From contig CALEMF010000023.1 of NCBI GenBank assembly GCA_937911505.1, positions 1 through 52,153 on the forward strand: a stretch of DNA of 52,153 nt, in the 5' to 3' direction. Source of the stretch: an uncultured Cytophagales bacterium (GTDB taxonomy: Bacteria; Bacteroidota; Bacteroidia; Cytophagales; Thermonemataceae). This document shows, piece by piece, positions 15,897 to 24,085 of this stretch (position 1 is the first letter of the stretch; every line of letters begins with the position of its first letter). Under the pieces are notes generated by a model. It saw only the letters and a list, made by a program, of their open reading frames with translations. It was not told where the DNA came from and ran no database searches. Position numbers and translations under genes: made by a program.

Positions 15897-17810
15897 ATGG
15901 AACAAACAGACAAAGAAAAGCTCTATGCATTAATAGAGACTTGGGAGGCATCTAATATTACGATTGCTTCTAAAATGATGAAGTCAGATAAAGACTTAGC
16001 ACTGGCCGTTGAAAAGCGATACAAACGACTCATACAAAGCCTTGGGGGAGCTTCTTTACGTATTTTGGCCAAACTGCCTCAAAAATGGGAAAAATTAAAA
16101 AACTATGTAAAAATAAGCGTAATTGCCAACTGGCCACAAGGTTGCCCTTTTATCACTAAAGAACTGATGCTGAATGGAAAATTAAGCGTAAATAGTTGGC
16201 GGGAGTCGAGGTACACTAATCAAATAGAACGCTTTTATCTCAATAATATAGCGCCCTTGAAAGAAGTAACAGCCTTCCATTTAGCGCATCAACAGTTAAA
16301 AGAACTACCTACTACTATTGGTAAACTGCCCAAATTAGAGATACTTAACCTAGAAGATAATAAGCTTACTGCTCTTCCAGCCTCCATAGGAGAGCTCAAA
16401 ACGTTGAAAGTGCTCAATTTGAGCCAAAATTATGGCCTAAAAACCCTCCCTGCGATGGAAAAGCTACTTTGTTTGGAGGAGTTAGACTTGACCTATACAG
16501 ATATCGCTACCTTGCCCGAAAGCTTCTTTGAACTGCCTAACATAAAGAAAGTAGTTACCCTACAAAGTGAACTGGATCGTGATACAGCGATGATACGCCG
16601 CCTGATGGAAGCCTTTCCAAATGCCACTATTGTAAGTAATGCCAAAGAAGCCATTACCCTAGAAGAAGCCTCGGACGAGGAAGAATACAAAGGAAAAGAA
16701 ACCATCAAGATTAATGAATTCAACTTGAATACTTTACCTGCAAGCTTGTTTAAAGCAGATGTGGTAAAAGAACTGACCATAGATTGCTACAATCTGAAGG
16801 AACTTCCTGATCAGTTCGATCAGCTTACCACCTTAGAAAAACTGCACCTAAAGATAGGGAATAACATCCAAGCCCTTCCTTTAAGTATTACAAAGCTCAA
16901 AAATCTTCGCTTCTTATATGTAGAAGGCTTCGGTATAAAAAGCTTACCCAGTCGCTTGAGCGATCTTGAAAACTTAACCCATCTAGAACTAGAAAATACC
17001 GCTATCGAGGAGCTACCTACTACCCTAAGTGAGTTGCAAAAGCTCCATACCTTAATCATAAAGAGAGGCAAGCTACAAGGTATTTCTGCAATAATCGGAG
17101 GACTCAAAAACCTACAAAAACTATTCTTTAAAAACATTAGCTTACCAAAAGACGCTACATTTCCTATAGATGCCTCCTTACAACACCTGACTGCTTTGGA
17201 GGAGGTTGAAATTGAAGTAAGAGGAGGAAAAATGACCGAGACGCTCTTGCAACTGCCTAAAACATTAAAAAAGCTATCTTTCAAAATAGCCCGCCCTAAG
17301 GCAGACCAAGTACCTGCGCTGAAACTTGACTTGGGAAAGGTGCTCAATCACTTTAATCAAGTCACGAATCTATCCCTAGAAGGGGTTGATCTTTCAACCA
17401 ATACTGTAGCGATTACCCCTCATACAGCACTTACCACACTGGGGATTTACTATTGCTATCTGCCTCAGTTACCAGACTCCATGCACCACTTAGAAGCCCT
17501 TACAGAATTTTCGCTGTTTAGCTCAAAGTTAGAGGACTTGCCTCAATCGCTCTATGGTTGTAAGCAGCTTCGTTGGTTACGCTTCACGAATACCGCTTTT
17601 GAAACCATCCCAGAGGGGATTGAGCAATTAGAAGCCCTCACTCATTTGATCTTTGAGCGATCTAATATAAGTGCTTTACCTCATGGTATCTTCGAATTAA
17701 AGAACTTAAAAGAGCTAAGACTAGGTGATTGTCCACTTTTCTCCGACCAGAAGTTTAAAGCGAAGATCAAAAGGAAAATTAAAGGCCTTAAAGTAACAAA
17801 AGACTGGTAA
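15897..17810 (+). CDS. Leucine-rich-repeat protein
   Basis: A 637-residue protein without a signal peptide, so probably cytoplasmic. Residues 1-120 are a helical N-terminal part unlike LRRs. From about residue 125 to the end there are many 23-residue-type repeats of the bacterial LxxLPxxIxxLxxLxxLxLxxN pattern (for example KLEILNLEDNKLTALPASIG and NLTHLELENTAIEELPTTLS). One irregular insert with an acidic EEASDEEEYKGKE segment sits near residues 258-272. Proteins of this build are abundant in some large-genome Cytophagales; they bind proteins, and this one's partner is unknown. It ends next to a shared terminator with the converging peptidase gene. Confidence 0.8.
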   Translation: MEQTDKEKLYALIETWEASNITIASKMMKSDKDLALAVEKRYKRLIQSLGGASLRILAKLPQKWEKLKNYVKISVIANWPQGCPFITKELMLNGKLSVNSWRESRYTNQIERFYLNNIAPLKEVTAFHLAHQQLKELPTTIGKLPKLEILNLEDNKLTALPASIGELKTLKVLNLSQNYGLKTLPAMEKLLCLEELDLTYTDIATLPESFFELPNIKKVVTLQSELDRDTAMIRRLMEAFPNATIVSNAKEAITLEEASDEEEYKGKETIKINEFNLNTLPASLFKADVVKELTIDCYNLKELPDQFDQLTTLEKLHLKIGNNIQALPLSITKLKNLRFLYVEGFGIKSLPSRLSDLENLTHLELENTAIEELPTTLSELQKLHTLIIKRGKLQGISAIIGGLKNLQKLFFKNISLPKDATFPIDASLQHLTALEEVEIEVRGGKMTETLLQLPKTLKKLSFKIARPKADQVPALKLDLGKVLNHFNQVTNLSLEGVDLSTNTVAITPHTALTTLGIYYCYLPQLPDSMHHLEALTEFSLFSSKLEDLPQSLYGCKQLRWLRFTNTAFETIPEGIEQLEALTHLIFERSNISALPHGIFELKNLKELRLGDCPLFSDQKFKAKIKRKIKGLKVTKDW

Positions 17811-17817
17811 GTAGTAT

Positions 17818-17850
17818 AAAACTAGGGAGTGATCATTACTCCCTAGTTTT
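17818..17850. terminator. Bidirectional terminator between convergent genes
   Basis: A perfect 13-bp stem, AAAACTAGGGAGT (17818-17830) with ACTCCCTAGTTTT (17838-17850), has a 7-base loop. It lies between the LRR gene (+) and the M14 peptidase gene (-). Confidence 0.9.
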
Positions 17851-17859
17851 GCTGTATCC

Positions 17860-20379
17860 TTACATCTCGTCTCCAAAAAAGAGGGCGTTCATCAAAAGCT
17901 TATTAGTACCATACCAGAAAGCCCTAAAATTGGTATTGTCTACAAACAATATAACCTGTCCACCGCCTAAGCGTTTATGGGCAAAAGGACGCGTACTGGC
18001 TAGGTGCGTTAAGTTAGGGGTACTGATATAGCCACTCAATAAAGGTTCTTCTGTGTACTGAATAGGATTCCGATAAGTGAGTGAGTCTGCCTCTACAAAA
18101 ATGGTGGTATTTCTAAACAGTGGAAGCTGATCATTCTTATACCCAAAGTTGATAGGATGCGAGCGATCTTGCTTGGCTTCGAAAATAGCGCCACCAATCA
18201 CCTGTGCGCCTGCATTATCACGACGTTGCTCAAAGCTTACTTGTCTGTTTTTAGCAGGGTTTTCTAATTTTTTGATCTCAATATCCAACAACTGGTTATC
18301 TTTTAGCCAGTGAGCTACTTGCCGATAGCCAATTAGTGTACCGCCTTGTTGCACCCAAGTTTTCAGCTTATCGGTAACCTCTGCATTAAGTGCTGCTTGG
18401 CTTGGCAAGATAATGTCTGTATACTTGCTTAAATCATAGCGTCCTAAACGACCTGCTTCTAGCTTAGTAACCAACATTTGATAGCGGGTATCAAGCAAGT
18501 GCCAAATTTCACCAGCATCGTAAGGGTTTACCCGATCGCCCACTACCAAGGCTACCTTAGCAGGTTGTAATGCCCTGAATTGATTACTACCTAGGTCGAT
18601 TCCTTCTGCCAAACCTGTGGAGACAGGTTGAATATCTACAGAAGCTTCTTCACTTACCTGCTGTAAGAAGAGATGGAGTGCCTCTTTAGAAAGTACCTGG
18701 TTTTGCACAGGAATGAGAATAGTACCATAATCGTAGGTCACTTCACTAAGCGTAAAGGGTTGCATCGCTACCTTGGCGCGTAATCCTTTGTTGAGAATGG
18801 CGTTAAGCGCTTTGGGAGCATAGTATTCGTGCCATTCCATCAAATATGCATAGTTGCTTTGTACTATCTTTTCAGGTGTGCGCATTACGAGAGAGTCTAT
18901 GGCTTCGCCTGCATTGCCCAGCGAAGCACTTTCTGTAAAATCGAGGTTAAAAGCTAGCGGGAAAGTCCAAGCGGAGATATCATAAAATAAGCTATCTTGG
19001 AAAGTAGTACGGCGCTCAAACATCGCCTGTATTAATTTATTTTGGCGCTGTTGCTTAGGGACAATATAGCTGTAGCCTTGCTTAAATGTTTTACCATCTG
19101 CCTTAAACTCATTTTTTACCTCGTGTACGTCAATTTTATGCCTTTTAAGTATTTCAGCTAAATGATAAGCAGCACCCGCATCTTTTTCATTACCAAAAGC
19201 ATAAGCCCCACCAGGCGCCTGATTACGTGCTGTTTGATAAAACTTCTGTTGGTGATCAAGAAGTTCTACGCGCAAAGCTTGCGCTGCGGTTAAGGTAGAG
19301 AGTGTGGTGATAAACTGATTGCGAATGGTAAAAGGAAAAGTAAGTAAACCATTGTCGGTATTTTGTGCGTGTCCACGAGAACTGCCCTGCTCGAATAAAA
19401 TACCGATACTCCCATTAATGTCTGGAAAGGTAGAGCCTTTTCCATAATAAAAATCATCAAAGTTCTCTTCGCTGTAGTAAAAACTTCCGACCTTATCTAA
19501 GGCCTTGGCATGGTATAAACTAATCTTTTTGGTAAGTTCCTGATTAGTAGTAGGTGTGAGTGGGTGGGTGCGAGAAGGTACACCAGGCTGAAAGAAATAA
19601 GAGCTATTACTACCCATTTCGTGGTGGTCGGTAAGAATGTTAGGATACCATTCGTGGAAGGTTTTGACTCTTACCCTTGATTCAGGAAGTTGCACGGGTA
19701 ACCAATCGCGGTTCATATCGAACCAATAATGGTTGGTACGACCACGTGGCCACGCTTCGCTGTATTCACGATCTTGTGGATCAGGATTAATATTTTGACT
19801 CTTATTGGTATTGACCCAATGGGTAAAGCGCTGTAAGCCATCAGGATTCATACAAGGGTCGAGCAGGATTACTGTTTCGTCGAGTAACTGTTCAATGGTA
19901 TCTCCTTGAGCCGCCGCTAAGTAGTAAGCTGTTATCAGTGCTGCGTTACTACCGCTTGGTTCATTACCATGAATAGTAAAGCCTTCATAAACCACTACTG
20001 GCATTTGTGCTGTATTGAGGTCATTTCCTTCTTTGGTAACGAGCTTTACGTGGTCTTCTTGAATTTTACCAAGTTGTTGGTGATTCTGGGGAGAAGTAAT
20101 AGTCAAGAGGATGAGTGGGCGTTCTTCAAAAGTCTTACCGCGGTTTTCTATCGTGACACGGTTACTAGCGGCTGCTAAGGCATACATATAACTGACAAGC
20201 CTGTCGTGGCTCACGTGCCACTGGCCTGGAACAAAACCAAGTATGCTTTGGGGCGTTGGTATAGCTGTGTTGTAAGTAACATTATCAGGAAGATAATAGT
20301 CAAGAGTAAGGGTGTCATCTTGTGAAAAACAATAGTGTTGTATTAGTATAAAGAGGGTAAGGTAACAATATCGTATCAT
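17860..20379 (-). CDS. M14-family zinc carboxypeptidase-like metallopeptidase, exported
   Basis: An 839-residue protein with a short signal peptide (cleavage after about residue 20, CFSQ). The M14 peptidase domain covers roughly residues 40-370. The zinc motif HxxE is H137-E140 in TIHGNEPSG; the substrate-binding region MNPDGLQRF and DMNRDWLP follow, then DHHEMGSN. The catalytic Glu candidate is in GILFEQGSSRGHAQ. The C-terminal half (about 520-839) resembles class I glutamine-amidotransferase-like/ThuA folds (VALVVGDRVNPYDAGEIW). It should cleave peptides in the periplasm or outside. The gene stands alone, divergent from the small unknown gene at 20436. Confidence 0.88.
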   Translation of the reverse strand: MIRYCYLTLFILIQHYCFSQDDTLTLDYYLPDNVTYNTAIPTPQSILGFVPGQWHVSHDRLVSYMYALAAASNRVTIENRGKTFEERPLILLTITSPQNHQQLGKIQEDHVKLVTKEGNDLNTAQMPVVVYEGFTIHGNEPSGSNAALITAYYLAAAQGDTIEQLLDETVILLDPCMNPDGLQRFTHWVNTNKSQNINPDPQDREYSEAWPRGRTNHYWFDMNRDWLPVQLPESRVRVKTFHEWYPNILTDHHEMGSNSSYFFQPGVPSRTHPLTPTTNQELTKKISLYHAKALDKVGSFYYSEENFDDFYYGKGSTFPDINGSIGILFEQGSSRGHAQNTDNGLLTFPFTIRNQFITTLSTLTAAQALRVELLDHQQKFYQTARNQAPGGAYAFGNEKDAGAAYHLAEILKRHKIDVHEVKNEFKADGKTFKQGYSYIVPKQQRQNKLIQAMFERRTTFQDSLFYDISAWTFPLAFNLDFTESASLGNAGEAIDSLVMRTPEKIVQSNYAYLMEWHEYYAPKALNAILNKGLRAKVAMQPFTLSEVTYDYGTILIPVQNQVLSKEALHLFLQQVSEEASVDIQPVSTGLAEGIDLGSNQFRALQPAKVALVVGDRVNPYDAGEIWHLLDTRYQMLVTKLEAGRLGRYDLSKYTDIILPSQAALNAEVTDKLKTWVQQGGTLIGYRQVAHWLKDNQLLDIEIKKLENPAKNRQVSFEQRRDNAGAQVIGGAIFEAKQDRSHPINFGYKNDQLPLFRNTTIFVEADSLTYRNPIQYTEEPLLSGYISTPNLTHLASTRPFAHKRLGGGQVILFVDNTNFRAFWYGTNKLLMNALFFGDEM

Positions 20380-20435
20380 TGTATGGGTTTTAGTATAAAG
20401 TGTGAAGATAGAAAAACTTTTAGTAAATCGTTGTT

Positions 20436-20969
20436 ATGCATAACGCAGCACCACCTATTTTATTGAATCCCTTAAAACACCATCTTGGCTACGTAAAAGG
20501 TTTTATACTGCAAGCATCGGTAGTACAAGACCTCTCCAAACTATTACAAACAATCGGTACCTCACAAATGGATCTTTATACAGGTACGCTTAGTATTGGG
20601 GCAATCGCTGAAGAAGTAAAGCAATGGCTACAAGAAGGAAACTTATTCGAAAGACAACATTTCATAACCTACCTCAATCAAAACGAAGGCTATCACGTTG
20701 TAGAATTATCTGATACATCGCGTTGGGTACTAAGAGAAGGAAAAGACCTACAGCGTTATGCACACATCCATCCTGCTAGGTACAGCCCGCATAGCATACG
20801 AGTAAAGGCCAATAGTTGGAAAACAGTCATTGCAGTAAGGCTCGCATTAGGAGAGGGAGCCCACCACTTACAGTCTATCAATCAGGTGCGACAAATCTAC
20901 TTAGCACTATCACCTATAAAAGCGATCAATACTGAGAAAGGTATAGGGAAATTACTTTTGATGGTATGA
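20436..20969 (+). CDS. Hypothetical protein
   Basis: A 177-residue protein that I do not recognise. It has no signal peptide or membrane segment. Pro-rich and His-containing N terminus (MHNAAPPILLNPLKHHLGYVK), a central segment EGYHVVELSDTSRWVLREG, then HIHPARYSPHSIRVKANSWK, and a C-terminal helix. The run of His, Arg and Ser near residues 110-125 might be a binding site, but this is only an impression. It begins 56 bases from the divergent M14 peptidase start and ends before a GC hairpin, so it forms its own transcript. Confidence 0.75.
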   Translation: MHNAAPPILLNPLKHHLGYVKGFILQASVVQDLSKLLQTIGTSQMDLYTGTLSIGAIAEEVKQWLQEGNLFERQHFITYLNQNEGYHVVELSDTSRWVLREGKDLQRYAHIHPARYSPHSIRVKANSWKTVIAVRLALGEGAHHLQSINQVRQIYLALSPIKAINTEKGIGKLLLMV

Positions 20970-21025
20970 GCGGGAAAAGCAATTATAGTAGAATACCGAT
21001 CAAAGGCTTATGCTGAAGGAAATAT

Positions 21026-21046
21026 GGGCGGATTAATTCTCCGCCC
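21026..21046. terminator. GC-rich hairpin between convergent genes
   Basis: GGGCGGA (21026-21032) pairs with TCCGCCC (21040-21046) around a 7-base loop. There is little T-run on either side, but it sits between two converging genes, where a terminator is expected. Confidence 0.55.
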
Positions 21047-21065
21047 TGCTTATCATTCATTTAGC

Positions 21066-22457
21066 TTATAGAAAATAAAACTCTAAGAGGTAAGTACCTG
21101 CACCAGCCAGATAGCCAATGAGCGCCAACCAAGAGATACGCTTAATGTACCAACCAAATTCTATTTTCTCCATCCCCATTACAGCTACACCTGCAGCCGA
21201 GCCTATGATCAACATACTTCCGCCAGTTCCTGCACAGTAAGCTAAGAACTGCCAGAACTTACCATCTTTCGCAAAGTCACCAGCAGGGGCTAAATCATAC
21301 ATTTCCATGGCTCCTGCTACTAACGGTACGTTATCTACAATGGCAGAGAGCGCTCCAATAGTAATCACTACAATATCTATGTTTCCGATGCTTTCTTCCA
21401 GCCAAGTAGCAAGTTTTTTCAGAATGCCCATTTCGCCTAATGCACCGATGGCAATCAAGATACCGAAGAAGAAGAGAATGCTGGCCGTATCAATACGAGA
21501 AAGCGCCTTGGCCGCTGTAAAAGGCTTGCGCTCTTCTTCGTCCTTATCACTATGAATAATTTCTGAAATAAGCCAAACAACACTCAATCCTAGCATCATC
21601 CCCATGTAAGGAGGCAAGTGGGTAAGCGTTTTAAAAATAGGGACGAAGATCAATGCTGAGATGCCTGTGACTAGCATCGTTTTACTACCATTAATATTCT
21701 CGTAGCCCTTATCCTCTGTAGCTACTACATCAGGGCGTTCTATTTCACCCTTCATCGTAAAAGAAAGGTAAGCAAGTGGTACAACCAAAGAGACCAAACT
21801 AGGTAAAATGAGGGTAATGATAATACTACCTGCTGAGATAAAGTCTTTGAGCCATAGCATCGTCGTAGTTACATCACCCATGGGCGACCAAGCACCGCCC
21901 GCATTGGCGGCAATGATGACGACTCCCGCATAAAACTTTCGTTGCATGGGGTCTTTTATCAGCTTCCGCAGCAGCGAGACCATTACAATGGAAGCGGTTA
22001 GGTTGTCTAAAATAGGCGACAAGAAAAAAGTAATCAAGGAGATAATCCAGAGCAGAGAAACCGCATTGGTTGTCTTTATCCGATCCGTAATGATTCTAAA
22101 CCCTTCGTGCGCGTCTACCAACTCTACGATAGTCATGGCAGCCATTAAGAAAAAGAGAATTTCTGCTGTTTCTGCCAAGTGCTTAAGCAAACCTTCTTCT
22201 ACGAAAAGAAGTGGTATTTCTTCCTTCTCTACCTTCTCCATACCGTCCCTCACGCTATTTAGTGCTTCTTGCTCTTTCACAAATTCTAAATAGCTACCTA
22301 TGGAAGAAAAAGTAGCATGATCGCTATTGAGCACAAAGACTGTCCAGCATAGCACAGCGGTTAAAATAGCACTGGCCGTTTTGTTAATCTTGATAGGATG
22401 CTCAAAGGCAATAGCTAAATAGCCTATAACAAAAATAATAATGACAATATTCTCCAT
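21066..22457 (-). CDS. nhaD: Na+/H+ antiporter NhaD
   Basis: A 463-residue polytopic membrane protein with about a dozen hydrophobic segments. NhaD/arsenite-permease-family motifs are visible: LTASIVMVSLLRKLI, then VIIAANAGGAWSPMGDVTTTMLW and, symmetrically in the second half, GALSAIVDNVPLVAGAMEMY and AYCAGTGGSMLIIGSAAGVAVMG (split from one stretch). The ANAGGAWSP-D and GTGGS signatures are typical of NhaD. It should export sodium in exchange for protons, which suits a marine or saline-tolerant organism. The start at the ATG at 22457 gives a first membrane helix directly. Confidence 0.9.
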   Translation of the reverse strand: MENIVIIIFVIGYLAIAFEHPIKINKTASAILTAVLCWTVFVLNSDHATFSSIGSYLEFVKEQEALNSVRDGMEKVEKEEIPLLFVEEGLLKHLAETAEILFFLMAAMTIVELVDAHEGFRIITDRIKTTNAVSLLWIISLITFFLSPILDNLTASIVMVSLLRKLIKDPMQRKFYAGVVIIAANAGGAWSPMGDVTTTMLWLKDFISAGSIIITLILPSLVSLVVPLAYLSFTMKGEIERPDVVATEDKGYENINGSKTMLVTGISALIFVPIFKTLTHLPPYMGMMLGLSVVWLISEIIHSDKDEEERKPFTAAKALSRIDTASILFFFGILIAIGALGEMGILKKLATWLEESIGNIDIVVITIGALSAIVDNVPLVAGAMEMYDLAPAGDFAKDGKFWQFLAYCAGTGGSMLIIGSAAGVAVMGMEKIEFGWYIKRISWLALIGYLAGAGTYLLEFYFL

Positions 22458-22799
22458 AGCAGGTAGTATAAGAAAAGTAAAAGTTTAGACGTGCGTCTGT
22501 GAAAACTTGCCCAAAAATAGGAGCTTCTCAGAAATTTCCAAATCTAATTCATTTTAACATATCGTGAAACTTCTAAAAGGTAAGAAAAAGATTCTACAGC
22601 CAAATGATAGTTTAAAGAAATTATCAGTAGAATTTGAAGGGAATGACAGAAGTAATTGATCATCTGATCTAGGTAATACTTTTTTATAAAAGACGATTAA
22701 TTTATGTAGAAGAAAGTACTTAAAAGGGGCTTTTTAGAAAAGAAGGCTACTAAAGGCAAACAAATCTTAAAACTTATCATTAAGATAATATAGTCGTTA
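22458..22799. other. Intergenic region between nhaD and the PerR-type gene
   Basis: AT-rich, no ORF. The only structure I see is ATTCTAC (22591-22597) complementary to GTAGAAT (22627-22633), with TGATA (22605-22609) complementary to TATCA (22622-22626) nested inside. The promoter of the regulator lies at its right-hand end. Confidence 0.4.
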
Positions 22800-22830
22800 T
22801 TGCAGTTTTATAAAAATTGGTCTATCTTTG
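22800..22830 (+). promoter_or_regulatory. Bacteroidota promoter of the PerR-type gene
   Basis: TTG (22800-22802), 20 bases, then TATCTTTG (22823-22830). It lies directly upstream of two palindromic operator candidates. Confidence 0.7.
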
Positions 22831-22862
22831 TAGTAATAATTACTAACTAAGAATTATTCTTA
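22831..22862 (+). promoter_or_regulatory. Two adjacent perfect 7-1-7 palindromes, candidate PerR/Fur boxes
   Basis: TAGTAAT-A-ATTACTA (22831-22845) and TAAGAAT-T-ATTCTTA (22848-22862) are each perfect inverted repeats with a 1-base centre, 17 bases centre to centre. The PerR box consensus is TTATAAT-N-ATTATAA. They follow the -7 element directly, where a bound regulator would block transcription, and they end 14 bases before the regulator's start. Confidence 0.75.
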
Positions 22863-22876
22863 AATAGCATCTAGCT

Positions 22877-23329
22877 TTGATTGAAGAGAGTACACTAGCA
22901 CAAATTAAGCAAAAACTAAGGGCTTATAACCTGAAAGCTACCCAACAGCGCCTTGTCATTTACAAAGCATTGCAAGCCACAGAAGGTCATCCTACTGCAG
23001 AGCAGCTTTACGAAATGGTGAGTAAAGATAACCCAAGTCTATCGCTTGGAACGCTATACAAAACGCTGGAAGCATTTGTAGCAGTACAACTCATTAAAAA
23101 GGTGGCTTGTGAAGATGGAGCCATGCGCTTCGATGCTAACCTTTCTACACACAATCATATATTTTGTACCAATACCCAAGAAATTATTGACTTTGAAGAT
23201 AAAGAACTGCATACACTTATCACGGCTTTTCTGAAGCGGAAGAATATAGATAATTTTGAGATGACAGACTTTCAACTGCAAATCAACGGACAAAAAGTAA
23301 ATCCTAAGAAAAAAGTTCAAATTACTTAA
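22877..23329 (+). CDS. perR: PerR-type Fur-family peroxide regulator
   Basis: A 150-residue Fur-family repressor: N-terminal winged helix (LKATQQRLVIYKAL, SLSLGTLYKTLEAF) and C-terminal dimerisation/metal domain. Metal ligands match Bacillus PerR almost number for number: His38, Asp86 (RFD), His92, His94 and Asp105 (IIDF). Asp at the last place favours PerR over Fur, which has Glu. The structural zinc site is incomplete: Cys97 is followed by TNT instead of a second Cys, and there is no C-terminal CxxC. The start is TTG at 22877; no ATG is available before residue 47. Peroxiredoxin follows 43 bases later, so a peroxide-sensing operon is likely. Confidence 0.82.
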   Translation: MIEESTLAQIKQKLRAYNLKATQQRLVIYKALQATEGHPTAEQLYEMVSKDNPSLSLGTLYKTLEAFVAVQLIKKVACEDGAMRFDANLSTHNHIFCTNTQEIIDFEDKELHTLITAFLKRKNIDNFEMTDFQLQINGQKVNPKKKVQIT

Positions 23330-23372
23330 CAAGTATACATTTAATAAATTTTTCACATAAAAAAGTAAAATT

Positions 23373-23999
23373 ATGTTAGTACTTAAGAAAGCTCCTCATT
23401 TCTCATCACCAGCCGTTATCAATGGTGAAGAAATTGTAGAAGACTTTTCTCTTGATCAATATATCGGAAAACAACACGTAGTATTTTTCTTTTATCCAAA
23501 AGACTTTACCTTTGTTTGCCCAACAGAACTATGGGCCTTCCAAGAAAAAATGGAAGAATTTAAGAAGCGAAACGTAGCGGTAGTAGCCTGCTCTACAGAT
23601 ACCGAAGAAACGCACTTGGCGTGGTTAAGTACCTCTAAAGATAAAGGAGGGATTGAAGGAGTACAGTATCCTATCGTTGCAGATACTGCCAAAACAATTG
23701 CTACTAACTTTGGAATTATTCCTGGCTACATGGACTTTGACGACGAAGGAAACGCTATTTTCGAGGGCGCACCGATTGCTTTGCGTGCTAGTTTTCTTAT
23801 CGATAAAGAAGGAATCGTAAGACATCAAGTAGTCAATGACTTCCCGCTAGGAAGAAATATTGATGAGATGATTCGTATGATCGACGCACTTCAGTATGTT
23901 GAAAAGCACGGCGAGGTTTGCCCTGCCAACTGGGAAGAAGGAAAAGAAGCGATGCAAGCTACTAAAGAAGGAGTGTCTTCTTATTTAGCAAGTCACTAA
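23373..23999 (+). CDS. Typical 2-Cys peroxiredoxin (AhpC/Tsa family)
   Basis: A 208-residue thiol peroxidase. The peroxidatic Cys is Cys49 in DFTFVCPTELWAF, and the resolving Cys is Cys183 in GEVCPANWEEGKEAM. The C-terminal tail makes it a typical (dimeric) 2-Cys enzyme that reduces hydrogen peroxide and organic hydroperoxides in the cytoplasm. It lies 43 bases downstream of the PerR-type regulator with no terminator between them, so it is probably expressed from the operator-controlled promoter. A terminator follows at about 24032. Confidence 0.95.
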   Translation: MLVLKKAPHFSSPAVINGEEIVEDFSLDQYIGKQHVVFFFYPKDFTFVCPTELWAFQEKMEEFKKRNVAVVACSTDTEETHLAWLSTSKDKGGIEGVQYPIVADTAKTIATNFGIIPGYMDFDDEGNAIFEGAPIALRASFLIDKEGIVRHQVVNDFPLGRNIDEMIRMIDALQYVEKHGEVCPANWEEGKEAMQATKEGVSSYLASH

Positions 24000-24031
24000 G
24001 TATTGACAAGCTTTATTAGGAATTAGAAAAG

Positions 24032-24061
24032 GGTTGGGTAAGCAATTGCCCAACCTTTATT
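24032..24061 (+). terminator. Terminator after the peroxiredoxin gene
   Basis: GGTTGGG (24032-24038) pairs with CCCAACC (24049-24055), followed by TTTATTT. Extra pairing (GC/GC) inside the loop is possible. Confidence 0.75.
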
Positions 24062-24085
24062 TATGTAAAAGAAAAAAGTAATACT

